Counted from the stretch's first letter, positions 23,334-35,202 are shown. The stretch: 64,000 nt of DNA from Loripinus fragilis (GCA_964019695.1 OZ026524.1:19833509-19897508), one strand, 5' to 3'. Translations and numbers: made by a program. The notes: generated by a model not told the origin, from the sequence alone.

Positions 23334-24480
23334 ATCCATTTTTCTGCTTACCCAAAAAGTTTAATGAGCAGAATAAATGAAGTTTATGTATTTTTCAATT
23401 GCGATGATTTATTGAAAAATCATAAACTCCATTTAGAGGCTGACGCAACACTTGGATAGCAGCTTTAATATATGTCTCACAAAAGAAGGTAAAACGACCA
23501 TTTTGGTTGTATGTTATTGAGTGTTTATTTGTTAGTCACACATAAAAAATTAGTACAATGAAAATCAATACATAAAGGTCAATTGTTTCAGTTGATAAAA
23601 TGTTATTAGTGAATGATTCCCTACGTCTTTAAATTAAGAAACACGAACGGTATCAAATTCGTGTCATGGACTTCGTTAGTAATCGAGGAATCACTCTCAT
23701 ATTGTTTGGCAGGTATGCGATACAGCCCATTGGCTTCTTTGACGTTTGTCTGTTTGTACCCTTTTATTCGCTGGCTTAAAGTCTCCTCTACATAAGAAAT
23801 GTTTCAGTGACCTTAATTCATATGAAGCAATAAAGTGACCAGATGTAGTTGTACAATTAATACTAAAGTGTTTGCTGATGAAACCAACTATTGATGGCAT
23901 TATCGAAGCAAAGGAAGTTTACATTCAACTGTCTTTTGGAAGATATAAAGGGAAGTTAGTGTTGCGTAATTAAAGTCCGTCAGTATAAAACGGTTTGTTT
24001 TGCAGCAATCACACTTGTTATTATGTTGGCATGTTTTTTGTGACGTCAACGCAACGCGTCACGTTATCAAAGAGGCTGTTCAGATTGCCAACTCCCTGTT
24101 ATTTCTGGTTTTGGCTTCAAATCGTTTATATACTGTGAATTATGTCAAAATTTGAGCTCCATTCAAGATGGATACCCGATATAAAACAAAATTGAATAGA
24201 AAAATATTTCAATCCTCATTTGCAAATAAATTTATCAGCTTTTCCTAGATTTGGAAACACACACGGATTCAGAATATTTCACAGCAGGAAAAGACAGTGA
24301 CAAAATTTGAAAAGGTCATCTGCTGTCTTTAAGAGAATGAAGTTGACATTTAACTCTGTGTATGCCTGGTAATTTTTCATGGTTTTGTTGTTATCTACTG
24401 ACTTGTCGATGGCAGAACACTGAAAAAGTTACTACTGGATCAAGCATGATTCTCTTCAGTTGTGTCCCTTTTCAAAATGG
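23334..24480. other. Intron 3 sequence, nothing recognised
   Basis: AT-rich intronic DNA. The overlapping frames at 23613-23900 on both strands have no recognised domain. Confidence 0.5.
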
Positions 24481-24493
24481 AACTTCTCTCAAA

Positions 24494-24536
24494 GGAAAGA
24501 ATTTGCTCCTAGAGGGAGCAAATTCTTTCCTTTAAG
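24494..24536. repeat. Perfect hairpin in intron 3
   Basis: AAAGGAAAGAATTTGCTCC-(tagag)-GGAGCAAATTCTTTCCTTT: 19-bp arms without mismatch around a 5-nt loop. No T-tract or RNA gene context was recognised. Confidence 0.85.
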
Positions 24537-24762
24537 ATCAGTTCCTTATTGCATTGAAAATCACTTTTACCACATAAGGTGACCTCCCTTGAATGTTACT
24601 ATTTTTATTACGCACGTGCGTAAATGCGTAATGGGAGCTACGTCAATGTTGGATTTCAAAAATGATTTTTTTTTTCAAAATATTCTTTCAGGAATACTAT
24701 TAAAGTGTCAGACGTTTTGTCTACAGGCCTTACTCAATTGATTTCTTTTATTCTCCTTACAG

Positions 24763-24825
24763 GCTCAAGGGCCCCTTGTGCGCCTGACAAATGGTCAGCC
24801 ACAGGATTCGAACCAGGTTGTGTAG
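24763..24825 (+). CDS. VWDE: VWDE-like gene exon 4: short linker exon
   Basis: A 63-bp exon between CTTACAG and G|GTATGT encodes SRAPCAPDKWSATGFEPGCV (residues 146-165) plus two split codons (Gly145 and Asp166). VWDE proteins have a comparable short C...W...GC segment directly after the D8C-like module. Phase 1 on both sides matches exons 3 and 5. The exon has no start codon of its own; it is supported by splice signals, phase and family pattern. Confidence 0.82.
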   Translation, partial: AQGPLVRLTNGQPQDSNQVV

Positions 24826-27724
24826 GTATGTACAAGTTTAACTTTAAACTTTTTTTCAGAATAGTGTTATGCTGCATATCAAATTAAAGGGATTGACGGA
24901 TAAAATGACATGCTAGCTTATTTTGCTCTTAAACACTTCCTTGACCCAATGGATTGGGGTCAAAAAAGTCTTTTTTTTCTTTTCTGAAATTAGCAATGTT
25001 GCATATTAAATGAATGAGAATGAAAATAAAACACCTTGCAAGCAAATATTCAGCGCTTTTTCAGCCTCATTTTCCGGATGAGGTCAAAAGGTCAAAACAA
25101 TTTTCTTCTGAAGGTGGTTGCATATTTTGCTCTTGCACACTCCCTTGACCCCTTGAGTGGAGCTTGACCCCTACCCAAGGGGTCAAAAAGTATTTTTTTC
25201 TGAAAGTAGCCATGTTGCATACCAAATTAAAGGAATAGAAGTGTAGAGCACTATAGGCCACTGGCTGGATATGGTTTACCTCCCCCCCAGGGGGAATTTT
25301 GTAGACCATATTTTTCTTAAAGCCCAATGTCTTGCAAGGATTTTGCAACATGTTAGCCCTCTGACAATGGCAGCGTTAAGCTGTAACAGCCTGTTACATA
25401 CGTTACCCTACAAAATATTTGATAATTAAAATTCTTTTTAAGACTTCAGAAAAGTGCAAAAGATGAGGTAAGATTACCAAATTGGTTATATTTTCTAAGT
25501 AAGCTATTACTAGGCCACAGATTTTGACATTTGAAAACAAATATAGTCACCCCGGATGTAGTGTATGTTACATTTTTTTAATTGAAGCCCCTTTTAAATG
25601 ATAAATGCATCTAATGTAGTTTGTCTTAAATTTTATTGAAACCAGTTTATGTTCATTAATTTGGTATCATATTAAAGAATTTTTAATAACCTTTTCAAAA
25701 CTGCAAACATTACTTTTCTATCTTATATACTTTTTGAGTTATTAGATGTTGAACATGGTACCCCCATATCACACAAAAATGTAAAATGTAATTCTCTAGG
25801 CCTCGCGCTGGCTATAGACCCCACCTCCCCCAGGGGGAATTTCGTACATTATAATTTCTAAATACTACATTATAAAGGCCACAAAATGAAATATGTTAGC
25901 CCTCTGAGAGTGGCAGCGTTAGCGGGTAACATCATGTTACGTACGTTACTCACAAAATAACATTAAATTTTCCTGAAAATGCCTCCAACATGACATATTC
26001 AGACCTTTTTTGAAGTCTGGCACAGGTTTAAGAACTTCTTATAACAAGTTACATAATTTCAGCATTTATTTTATAAATTTTTTGAGTTTTTGCCGTTGTA
26101 TATGTTACTTAGTGTTTCATATGTTATTTCCAAGTATCAGTATGGCAGTTATTGACTATACATGTATTACATTCATCAGTGAATGTAGTAAATCTATAAG
26201 GCTGCTATTCAAATGAATTAAAGTTCCTTATTATGGTGTCTTACACTATTTTACAGCCCAGGTTACATACGTTACTCTCTGAATACCATTAAACGTTTAA
26301 GATATGGTCTCCAACACGACCTGCTGGTACGTATTGGCATGCTGGCACAGGTCCATGTACTTCTTTTTACTCTGGCTCATTTGCTGGGGAAATAACTCAA
26401 AACATAAACTACCATAAACCCTCTTTTCTTTTATAGAGACATCAAATATAGTTAACATAATACTCATGGAAAGTTTGTAACATACAGTGCAATATGCGAG
26501 TAACAACTTAAAAGATCACAGAAACCCCATCAGGTAGAAGTTATAGAGCAAATCTTTGTATATTATCCAAGTGTTTAAAGAATTCTAAACAGCATATTAA
26601 TCCTCTATCAGATTCATCTTGCAAGGATTTTGCAATATGCTAGCATTCTGGTAATGGCACCATTACCTTGTAACAGCCAATTATATATATTACCCATCAA
26701 CATCTTTGATAGTTTTAGTAAATGACATGACATCTGAAAAGTGCAAACTATAAGGTAAGATTTACAAATTGGCTATATCATCCACATAAGCTATTTTTGC
26801 ATCACAGATATGGACCTTTGAAAACAAATATTCAACCCAAAGTGTTACGTATGTTACTTTTTTTCATTATTCCTATAGAAATGATTTATGAAACTAATAT
26901 ATTTTGATATTTTTTTAAATGTGAACGTGCTTACTAACTCATTTTGTATCAAAGTATGTTAACGTACCTTTTGGAAACTGCAAATATTATTTTTCTATCT
27001 TTTATATGGTTTGAGTTGTTGAGTTTTGAACATGGTAACCCCATATCACACAAAATGTAAAATATAATTATGTGGCTCTTTTGTTAGGGTACAATCAAGT
27101 TTTCTTTCACCCAGAGGTACTTGATTTCCTTCCCATTTATTTTACACACATTTTGTCCATATCTGAATAGGCTTACTTGTTTTCATGGGAAAGACTTGAT
27201 AGTTCAATCTCTGTATGTACATCTTAAGGACAGAAAAGAAGGGTGGAGGTAATCTCATTTTCATGCCATTTGAAATAGTAAGTATATGTGTATGGCTTTG
27301 GTACTCTTTTCAGAAACATGTCGTACTGCAGCTTATTCACAATTACATAAATAGCACATGTTAGGGCTTCATATCACCGATGAGTGCCTAGAGCAGTTCT
27401 TTATTTGTTTTCCTACCCTGCTTAGAATGTTGATGAACTAGTGGGGGAGGGGTTCTCTATCCGTTTGGTAGGAACAACCTTTCTGTGGTACTAACACATC
27501 GGCACATTGGTAGTGTCACAATCTGTTAAACAGTGTATTACTGTAGATCTCTTCCCCCATATCCTTGCCAATGTTGTTGACATTCAGAAGGTGCACCTTT
27601 TGTTGCATACACCAGTGTTGAACAAAACACCCAGGTAATGATAGTTCTCTATCAGTATATGTGTACATGGAGATGTTAGCCCTCTGAGAGTGGCAGCGTT
27701 AACGTGTAACATTTGTTTCCTTCC

Positions 27725-28066
27725 CATTTATACTGATAGAGAACCCCTCCCCCCCCACTAGAAATTTAAGACTTTATAGACTGCTGCCATTTATACTGAT
27801 AGAGAACCCATCCCCCCCACTAGAAATTTAAGACTTTATAGACTGCTGCCATTTATACTGATAGAGAACCCATCCCCCCCACTAGAAATTTAAGACTTTA
27901 TAGACTGCTGCCATTTATACTGATAGAGAACCCATCCCCCCCACTAGAAATTTAAGACTTTATAGACTGCTGCCATTTATACTGATAGAGAACCCCTCCC
28001 CCCCACTAGAAATTTAAGACTTTATAGACTGCTGCAATTTATACTGATAGAGAACCCATCCCCCAC
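27725..28066 (+). repeat. Tandem array, 62-bp unit, about 5.5 copies
   Basis: Units begin CATTTATACTGATAGAGAAC at 27725, 27788, 27850, 27912, 27974 and 28035 and contain a C-tract followed by ACTAGAAATTTAAGACTTTA. Spacings are 63, 62, 62, 62 and 61, with nearly identical sequence, indicating recent amplification. Single unit-like fragments (TACTGATAGAGAAC / ATCAGTATA) also occur outside the array near 27645. Confidence 0.95.
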
Positions 28067-28112
28067 TTGAATGTTTCTAAGACGTTTCTGAGACTTTAAA
28101 GACTGCTGCTAT

Positions 28113-28382
28113 TTATAAGTGACAAAACCAACATGCCCTGCCTTTAGTGCCTGGTTGAATATTGGTGCCATCAGATCCTTGAAGGTGACAGGAAAAGCTA
28201 TTATGCTCTGTAGTTATGGCATTAACATCATAGTTATGTGCAGCACTACATGGCCAATCTAATGTTGGTTCAATGTGTGATTGCAAGCCATGCAGAAGTT
28301 TGGACTTGGCAGTTTTGTTGGAAATTCTATCAGGAGTTGACAGTGACCATGATACAGGTCCCAGAAGGAACCGAAGTGTCAA
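28113..28382 (-). pseudogene. Coding remnant of unidentified (probably mobile) element, part 1
   Basis: The minus strand is open for 89 codons and reads SWSLSTPDRISNKTAKSKLL and then CSAAHNYDVNAITTEH. The 'G.VSWSLSTPDG...KTAKSKLL' pattern resembles, from memory, a family of transposon-associated proteins seen in invertebrate genomes; I cannot name it precisely. It lies in the repeat cluster of intron 4, antisense to the host gene. Confidence 0.35.
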
Positions 28383-28755
28383 CTCAAGGTCAACAATATG
28401 TCCAATAGAAAGACGTCATGCTGACCAAAGACGCTCCTTTAAGCCAGCCCTTAGCTGCTGGCTGTTTATGTTTTGCAAATTGGACAATATCTTCTTGCTT
28501 GACCTCGCAAACCTCAAAACTTTATTAGCTTGTAGCATTTTATGGGGTTGTGAAAGACAGATTTTTTAACTAAAAGTGGTTCAATGCAGTCTGCAACAGC
28601 CTTCCTGCCAATGTCATCAGCCTCAATAAGATATTAGCTATGCCAGGCTTATCACCGAAAGACAAAAAAGCACAGTTCATTGTCTTCAAAACTAGAACTA
28701 AAAGGATTGGTGAAGCCTGAAACTGCCTCTAGTATTCGTATTTCATTTCAGTGCA

Positions 28756-28995
28756 TTAAAGAGTTGTTTCAATATATTGAGCTCTGATGTGATGAGTAAT
28801 ACACCATTCCATCTGTAGTACGAAGCGTAGTTCTAGTTGCTGAAGCCTATAATACCTCTTTATTGTTTGCCTCATAGCTATCTCAAAAGCATTTCTCAAG
28901 CAACGAACCAATGGTCGTGTCACAACAAACCCATTTTGTTCGAGAAGTTCTTTGCATCTGCGATGTGTATCAGATAAATTTATATGTGTAATCAG
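28756..28995 (-). pseudogene. Coding remnant of unidentified (probably mobile) element, part 2
   Basis: An open minus-strand stretch of 79 codons without ATG context reads INLSDTHRRCKELLEQNGF, then TRPLVRCLRNAFEIAMRQT and YYRLQQLELRFVLQMEW. The composition (balanced charged residues, no low complexity) looks protein-coding. It lies upstream, in the minus direction, of the 28113-28382 remnant, so the two may be parts of one decayed open frame separated by stops. No family is recognised. Confidence 0.35.
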
Positions 28996-30294
28996 TTACA
29001 CAGGTACATATTGAGCGTATCTGTTGTGATTGTTTGCAATTAACATTGGGAACAATGCATACAGATAGAGCTGACATGCAATTCACAGTTGTTTTCTTTG
29101 TAGCCCTAATCAGTGTGAACACCATCTGAATTATATCCATATACCCTGCCCAGAACTGAGCTGTCCATTTCTTAGATTCTCTGACAGACTTTATACATGT
29201 ATAGTCAACAACTGCTATACAGATACTCAGAATAGCTTATGTATCATTTGGTAACACACATAACAGTTAAAGCTCGGGGCATTTATTAAATGAATACTTA
29301 AAATAGGTAAACCTTGTTAGAAGAAGTACATAAACCTGTGCCAGCATGCAAATAAGTATAAACAGGGCTTGTGAGAGACATTAACTAGAATGTTTAATGC
29401 TATTTTGAAGGTAACATACATAACATGGGCCTGAAAAATAGTGAAAGCGACCATAATAAAGAACTTAAATCATTTAAGTAGCAGTCTTATAGATTAAATA
29501 TATTCTGTGACAGATGTAATACAAGTATATTCAATAAATACCATACCGATACTCGGAAATAACGCAGGAAACATTAAGTAACGTATATAACGGTAATAGC
29601 TCAAGATATTTATAAAATTGATACGAAAAATATGTAACTGTGTTATAAGAAGATCATAAACCTGTGTCAGCATGCAAATATGTACGAACATGTCATGGTT
29701 GAGACATTATCAGGGACATTTAATGCTATTTTGGGGGGTAGCGTATATAACGTGATGTTTCACGTTAACGCTGCCACTCTCAGAGGGCTAACATCTTTTA
29801 TTTTGTGTCTTATATAATGTAGTTTTAGAAAAGCATAGTGTACAAAATTCCCCCTGGGGGGGGGGGGGGAGGGGGGTCTATAGCCAGCTCAAGGCCTACT
29901 ATGCCCGTAAAATGTTTTACATTATGCACACCCTGACCTTTTGGGTTGAGTAAAATTGAAGTGCGATTCGACACCTAAACATTGGATGTATTACATACTT
30001 GATATGCTTTAGTTTTGATCTAAGTGATTCCCGATATGGACTTAGGTGTTGAAGAAATGGGAATTAGACTTTATGGTAAACATCCTCTCCTCATGACAAG
30101 AAGTCAGGTGAGCGATCCAGGGTCCAAAGGCCCACTTGTTTAATAGAGATGCTTCATGTTTTGTACATTGATTGTCAATATTAATTTTAAGTCGAAGGTC
30201 AAGGTCAAATCTATAAAAAAAATCAGGCTGTTTGGTTTCAAATGCCAATTTTTTTCACTTTTTTGGCAGATGGTATTTATTTAAGAAATGAATT

Positions 30295-30780
30295 CGATTT
30301 TTGGTCTGTTCATGGAATCATGAACACTTAGGGTCTTTGCAAAGTAAATGAAGCCGGAAGGGGTTCTCGTTAACTTTGCAAGAGACCCGAAGTATTCATG
30401 ATTCCATGAAAAACCCAAAACTTGAATTTATTACCTATATTTACATTTTATATTATCAGTCAAGAATTTTTTTTATTTTCACTTTATTTGCCTGGTTTTC
30501 CGTACATTTTGGATTATATCAGACATAACGGAGGTTTCGGAATGGCCACAACGCCAAGTTTTCGCGCTTAGCGTCATGGGGATACGTGTTCAACGTCACG
30601 CAAACGTCAGTAAACAAACAACGTTATAGGATGGCGTTGACGTTGGCCGCCCAAATGGCGCGTATGTGGGCGTAGCTTAAATTTATCTGTTCGTGAAGGT
30701 ATGAACGACATCTCCAATGTAAAGATTCATTTAAAGACTCGCAGTGGAAATGTAAATTTACTTGAAACAATGGGGTGTGT
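30295..30780 (+). repeat. Composite repeat, copy 3 of 3
   Basis: Hairpin 30305-30415 (GACCCGAAGTATTCATGATT and its complement) is followed by the GC-richer arm with AAACGTCAGTAAACAAACAA and GTTGACGTTGGCCG. The frame open in the first two copies has stops here. Confidence 0.7.
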
Positions 30781-31318
30781 AGATGACAATAATTTCTTTG
30801 TGTTCCTGGTATTGCTCTTGAGTCAAAGGTCAAGGTCAAAATAATTACTTTTTGATGTATGGCTTGTAAAGTCAATAACTTTTTCATGTTTAGATGTAGG
30901 TGGTTCATATTTAGCATACTAAGGTATGTAGATGTAAACAAAGGTTTCGAACTGCTGATATGATTTTTATTCAAAGGTCAAGGTCAAAATACTTAAAATC
31001 TGACTTTATAACTTGTAACGTCTATAATTTACTAAGTGTTTCATATTGGGGATACTGATTGTTCATGGTTTTTCAATGATAACAACGGTTTTAATTGCTG
31101 GTAAGACCTTTTGTCAGTTACTTCTCATATTAACGACATTGCTGACGTTGCCTCATAAACATTGTCTATCTCACGGCATGTGCCTTTATCAGGTTGTGAT
31201 GACGATGCACTTTTTGAATGATGTCGCTAACGACGCTGAATTAACACAAAAATCGAAAAAAACGTCATAATCGCTAGTTTGGAGAGTGAAACAAGGGGTA
31301 CACTGTCAAATAGAATAC

Positions 31319-31449
31319 CAGGTTTGCGTCTTTTGAGATTATGTTTACCAGGCTAGGCTTTGAAAACGCATGTTGAATCGCTCGGCAAGCCTCGCGATGT
31401 CAACAAGCGTTATCAAAGCCTTGCCTGGTAAACTTGATATCAAAAGACA
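31319..31449. repeat. Inverted repeat flanking GCTCGGCAAGCC
   Basis: Arms TCTTTTGAG.TTATGTTTACCAGGC and GCCTGGTAAACTTGATATCAAAAGA are complementary with small gaps. Adjacent poly-A of 16 bases at about 31458. Confidence 0.65.
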
Positions 31450-31530
31450 CTCATCTAAAAAAAAAAAAAAAACTCCAGCTGATAAGTTTTTAGACCTAAT
31501 TTTTCGCAATAATTTTTTTGTCTTCAATTT

Positions 31531-32171
31531 TAGCAAAATGTGTTCGCGATGAAAGTTGTAGAGAAGAATTTCCGCCAACTTCTCCAAAAGGTCTTGTGCT
31601 TGTGGCGCAAACAGATTTTTGTGTATATAGATGAAGAATTTGCAGTAAATTGAATTTGTCCTAAATTTCTAAGTCTTTTATTGACAGGTATAATTCGTAT
31701 AGGCGTGACAGAAAGGGGTAGTTTCAAAAATATTCGGAAGCGATGCATATTCTTCAAAGGATGTGCATAACATCATACTCAGAATTTTTCACGCATATTC
31801 ATAATCAACTTAAAGCAGGCTCATTTGTAAGAACAAAGGCTAGGTTATCGCATGCTGTGATTTTTTCTCTGATGCAAGTGCTATGAAATGAACGGTTTTG
31901 AGATGACCCTACAAGTTTAACGCACGAGCGAATCAGGCGCGATTTCTATTATATTTGAACAAGCCATCCATCGCTTTAGTAATTGAATTAGGGCGGTGCA
32001 ATGTAACTTTTTGACTGACATCTTGGACTTGGTTGATTTGTGCTTTGCTTAAAATGTTCAAAGAGTGCATCTAAGCACAGAGGAACCTGCATCATCTAGG
32101 ATGTTGGAACCATTTGGAGAAGTTGGCGGAGATGTTCCTGAATACTTTTCATCGCGAACCCACTTTGCTAA
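31531..32171. mobile_element. Foldback-type DNA element, about 640 bp
   Basis: Left arm TAGCAAAATGTGTTCGCGAT..GAA..CCGCCAACTTCTCC and right arm GGAGAAGTTGGCGGAGATGT..CATCGCGAACCCACTTTGCTA are imperfect inverted repeats of about 55 bp. The interior carries no recognised coding. The paired 'MEKLAE' starts on opposite strands arise from these arms. Confidence 0.65.
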
Positions 32172-32395
32172 GTGTATGTTTTGGTGTGTTAAAGAAGCGT
32201 CTCCTTGAGAGAGACGTTTCTTTTGTACACCATAAACATAGGTTTGATAAGAAGAAAAAACTGATGATAATCATTGTTAGGCATATGTTTTTATACCTAC
32301 CTCCCTATAATTCGAACTACTGATAATTCGATGTAAAACCTCTAGCCACGACTTCGAATAAACAAGATTAGACTGTATGTTCGTTCATTTTCCAG

Positions 32396-32631
32396 ATGCG
32401 TATCCAAAGATTACCACCAGTCCATCCTTATCATATCCGATTGTGAAGCCCACAACGTTCGAGTTCAAATGTACCGTGAACTTTGACAAGACTAGGAGGG
32501 ATGTTGGTTTTGATGTCACGTGGTTGTTTGACGGTCAACCCGACCCAAACGTACCAAAGGACCACATTAAAGGACCCGCCAGGGAATCCACAATTGACCA
32601 GAAATATCTAGTTGGTCATCTTGGAAAAAGT
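32396..32631 (+). CDS. VWDE: VWDE-like gene exon 5: beta-rich linker domain
   Basis: The exon starts after TTTCCAG and ends GGA AAA AGT|GTGAGA. Residues 167-244 read AYPKITTSPSLSYPIVKPTT, then FKCTVNFDKTRRDVGFDVTW and FDGQPDPN. The C...F-V-W-FDG pattern matches the immunoglobulin-like segment that follows the D8C-like module in VWDE. The chosen donor gives phase 0, exactly what exon 6 requires; an alternative GT two bases upstream would break the frame. Confidence 0.88.
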
Positions 32632-32825
32632 GTGAGACCTTAATTTTTCATCTTATTATCTCGAAAGAAGATATTGCTTCGAGTTATTATTCAATGTACT
32701 ATGACTTAACATTCGTGCGAGAAGCAAGTTAGTATAGCAGTTTGCTACATGAATGAGACGCGGTATGAGATTTATAGCACAGTTTATGTGTATACCGCTA
32801 TAATTATCAATCGCCTATCGGTTAC

Positions 32826-32925
32826 CTGAGTGGCTCAGTGGGTAGAACACGTGGATATATTACATTTATATTTTTAAGCACTGCGTTGTTAGTTCGAATC
32901 CCAAACGCGAAATTTATCATTGTAA
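32826..32925 (+). mobile_element. tRNA-like SINE head
   Basis: A-box GAGTGGCTCAGTGGG and B-box AGTTCGAATCCC are spaced about 70 bp apart because of an AT-rich insertion (TATATTACATTTATATTTTT). Stem pairing expected of a working tRNA is absent. Confidence 0.5.
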
Positions 32926-33228
32926 CTATTTTTTTCAGTTTTTTTTTCTCCTTTTTGCAATATCGTTTCTCCATTTTATTCAATTTGATCTGTTTGGTGA
33001 CAACAACATTCTCACGTCGGATCCGTAACACTAGCTTTAACTCTGGCATGTCACCTCTTCAGTTTGCGACATGAGATTTCTGGATTTATATGTTTTAGGA
33101 GATGATGCATTGATAAGTTAGGGGTCTTTCATGCAAACCAAATATCTATGTGTCTTGATCCACATCTGAATTAAGGGTGAGGTTGGCGCCGTTAAACCGG
33201 TTTAAGCCCTCCAGTAAAATATTTTACT

Positions 33229-33470
33229 GACCGTTCCAAGGCGGTACTTCTTTTGTGGATCTTTTATGTTTTTGTTCTGCCTTGTGTTTGCTATGTCTTT
33301 GTGCGCGTCTGTTTATATGTGCTATGTGGTCACCTGCTGGGAAAGGGCTGACCTCTTGGCTCTCGTTTGTGGCGTCTACTGTGAGTTTGTCAATTTCCCT
33401 TTGGTATCCTGGGTCAGGTGTGGTACTTGATTGTATCGATTCCTGATCTTTGCATCCTTACTTACTTCCT
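33229..33470 (+). repeat. Dispersed repeat, second copy of the 5570-5800 family
   Basis: Starts ACTGACCGTTCCAAGG and shares the order of blocks with the first copy up to GTATCGATTCCTGAT. The copies differ by small indels. Confidence 0.75.
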
Positions 33471-33504
33471 ACAATGTGGCGTTTTGACATGAATAGACAC
33501 AGGT

Positions 33505-33705
33505 GAGTATGTGGAGCCTCCTTTTAAGAATAGAAACTCTAAATGCTGTTCATCTGTAGCTTACCAGGCATCGAATATTCAAGCGATTAGCAAAGGCTCT
33601 GATCAGAGTGTACGTATGCGCAGGCTGGTAATGGCCTTTGCATATCGCACACACCAATTTGTTGGCAATTTCATAGTGTGGCTCATAAATGGACCTCCTT
33701 GAAGC
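33505..33705 (+). repeat. Dispersed repeat, second copy of the 21667-21870 family
   Basis: Shares GAGCCTCCTTTTAAG, AAAGGCTCTGATCAGA, TATGCGCAGGCTGG and TTTGTTGGCAATTTCAT. The hairpin core is degenerate here. Confidence 0.7.
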
Positions 33706-33763
33706 TCTTTATAGAAACGCTCGGGCGAGCTATAACTGATTTATTTGCTTTGGAGCCAAGAGT

Positions 33764-33798
33764 AGGGGTGTTTGTTTGTTTGTTTGTTTGTTTGTTTT
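33764..33798. repeat. (GTTT)n microsatellite
   Basis: Eight tandem GTTT units in intron 5. Confidence 0.9.
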
Positions 33799-33939
33799 AA
33801 GGCATATTCGCAAACTAAATTCTAACTCCCGGCCCAAGAAGTTTTCATTCATTACGTTATCAAAGAAAGCGTGAACTTACAAAGTCTTGTCTTTCAGTGC
33901 ATTTCTTTAACAAAGTAAAAATGAAATTAAAAAAAATAG

Positions 33940-34015
33940 TGGGGTCAGACAGGATTCGAACCCCTAATTTACGTATTTGGAGTTATGTTGACTAACCACA
34001 CGTCTACGGTGGAAA
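33940..34015 (-). mobile_element. tRNA-like segment (minus strand)
   Basis: On the minus strand a B-box GGTTCGAATCC lies downstream of GTGTGGTTAGTC, an A-box-like word. The acceptor stems do not pair well, so this is treated as a tRNA-derived SINE fragment rather than a tRNA gene. Confidence 0.4.
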
Positions 34016-34784
34016 GTACAATGTTTTTGAGTTATCGACGGATACTATAGCAATTGCACCAATACGTATATTTCCGTACTTGCTCGAAATATACCGATTA
34101 AACACGATCCATCACGAAAAAATATATATTCAGTGTTATAACTGTAATAATTTATTCATGCATAAAGGTCAGGATCAGGTTAATATTGTAGAGGTATACC
34201 AAAACATAGTATGGCCTCACTGCAAGAATCTCCTTGTTTAATAGTAATGTACGCATTCGGCGATCAATATAGCGAACTGAAGAGGTCATTACTTTAGAAA
34301 TTAATTCATTTTAATAAGCTAAAAATACGCGTCTTTACCTAATGGTCCGATGCTCTATCGTAAAACAATCAGCTCATTCAATATATGGATCAGCTCAAAC
34401 CTATTTTTGAGATTTTCAATACTGGTTATTGAATCTGATTTAACACAAATTGCTGTATAGACCTAAATTCTTAGACTATAAAAGTGGTATCACTGCCTGA
34501 GGGCTATTCCAGACAGATCACAGACTAATCTCTATGAGGTGATTATGAGTTATGAGGTAAATCCCCTTGGAGCCCCTTTAATCCATTGAGATACTGAAGC
34601 TATCCATTATCAGTTAATCCGTTTATGATCTCTATTGGACAGGAAAATAGGTATTTAAGCTTGCTTAATTTTTCGAGACCAAGCTGCTCTATGTTGCTGA
34701 GAATGAAACGTTTATAAAAGTGTGTGTTAAATTTCACGCCTCCAGATAAAAGTGCGTACTGGTAATTTATTTTTATATATCAAC

Positions 34785-34895
34785 CAAACCATATGATGTG
34801 GGTACTCAAAAGAACCGTCTCAATGAGACGGTTCTTTTGAGCACCCAAAACTCAAGTTTAAATTAATTGGTAAGGAAATAAATAAATTTCATGTT
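34785..34895 (+). repeat. GTCTCAATGAGAC palindrome repeat, copy 2
   Basis: A perfect palindromic core: AAAAGAACCGTCTCA and TGAGACGGTTCTTTT are adjacent, giving 15-bp arms, then GAGCACCCAAAAC. Confidence 0.85.
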
Positions 34896-34941
34896 CAGAA
34901 ATCATCCTTATCTGTACCGATGGACTGTTTCTTTTTTTCAG

Positions 34942-35031
34942 ATATCTTGTAAAGTGGACAGCCATTTCCTGACCTCGCCAGGACGAAAAAGCCCGGGTAT
35001 TGCAAGTAAGGGCTACTGGATGGGGATAAAG
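34942..35031 (+). CDS. VWDE: VWDE-like gene exon 6
   Basis: After TTTTTTCAG, 30 codons (residues 245-274) read ISCKVDSHFLTSPGRKSPGI, then ASKGYWMGIK, ending AAAG|GTAATA on phase 0. 'I-CKV' with the C of exon 5 makes the expected second cysteine of an Ig-like fold, so exons 5 and 6 together form one beta-sandwich module. The exon lacks any other indicator, but frame continuity on both sides supports it. Confidence 0.83.
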
Positions 35032-35202
35032 GTAATACCATAAAGGGTCCTCACTATAGTTGTTGGTTTATGATGATGCTTTACGTCCTGATTAACACAT
35101 ATTGTCATTCATTATGCACTCTGAGAAGTTACATGTCACTGTGTCCACCTATAAAAAAAAGAGTTTACGTGTCTCTCTATCTATATGTCAAAAAGATATT
35201 AT

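Larger units (their letters stand above)
25060..30000. repeat. Cluster of related repeats in intron 4
   Basis: The same blocks recur. 'GTTAGCCCTCTGA.A.TGGCAGCGTTA' occurs at about 25353, 25894 and 27675, reversed at 29775, and degenerately at 26640. 'CCCCAGGGGGAATTT' occurs at about 25287 and 25830 and reversed near 29850. GTTACATACGTTAC-like words follow. Segments 25350-25800 and 26600-27060 are parallel copies, and 29290-29800 is an inverted relative of 25890-26520. This looks like nested duplication of one mobile family together with its inverted copy. Minus-strand coding remnants lie inside (28113-28382 and 28756-28995). Confidence 0.7.
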
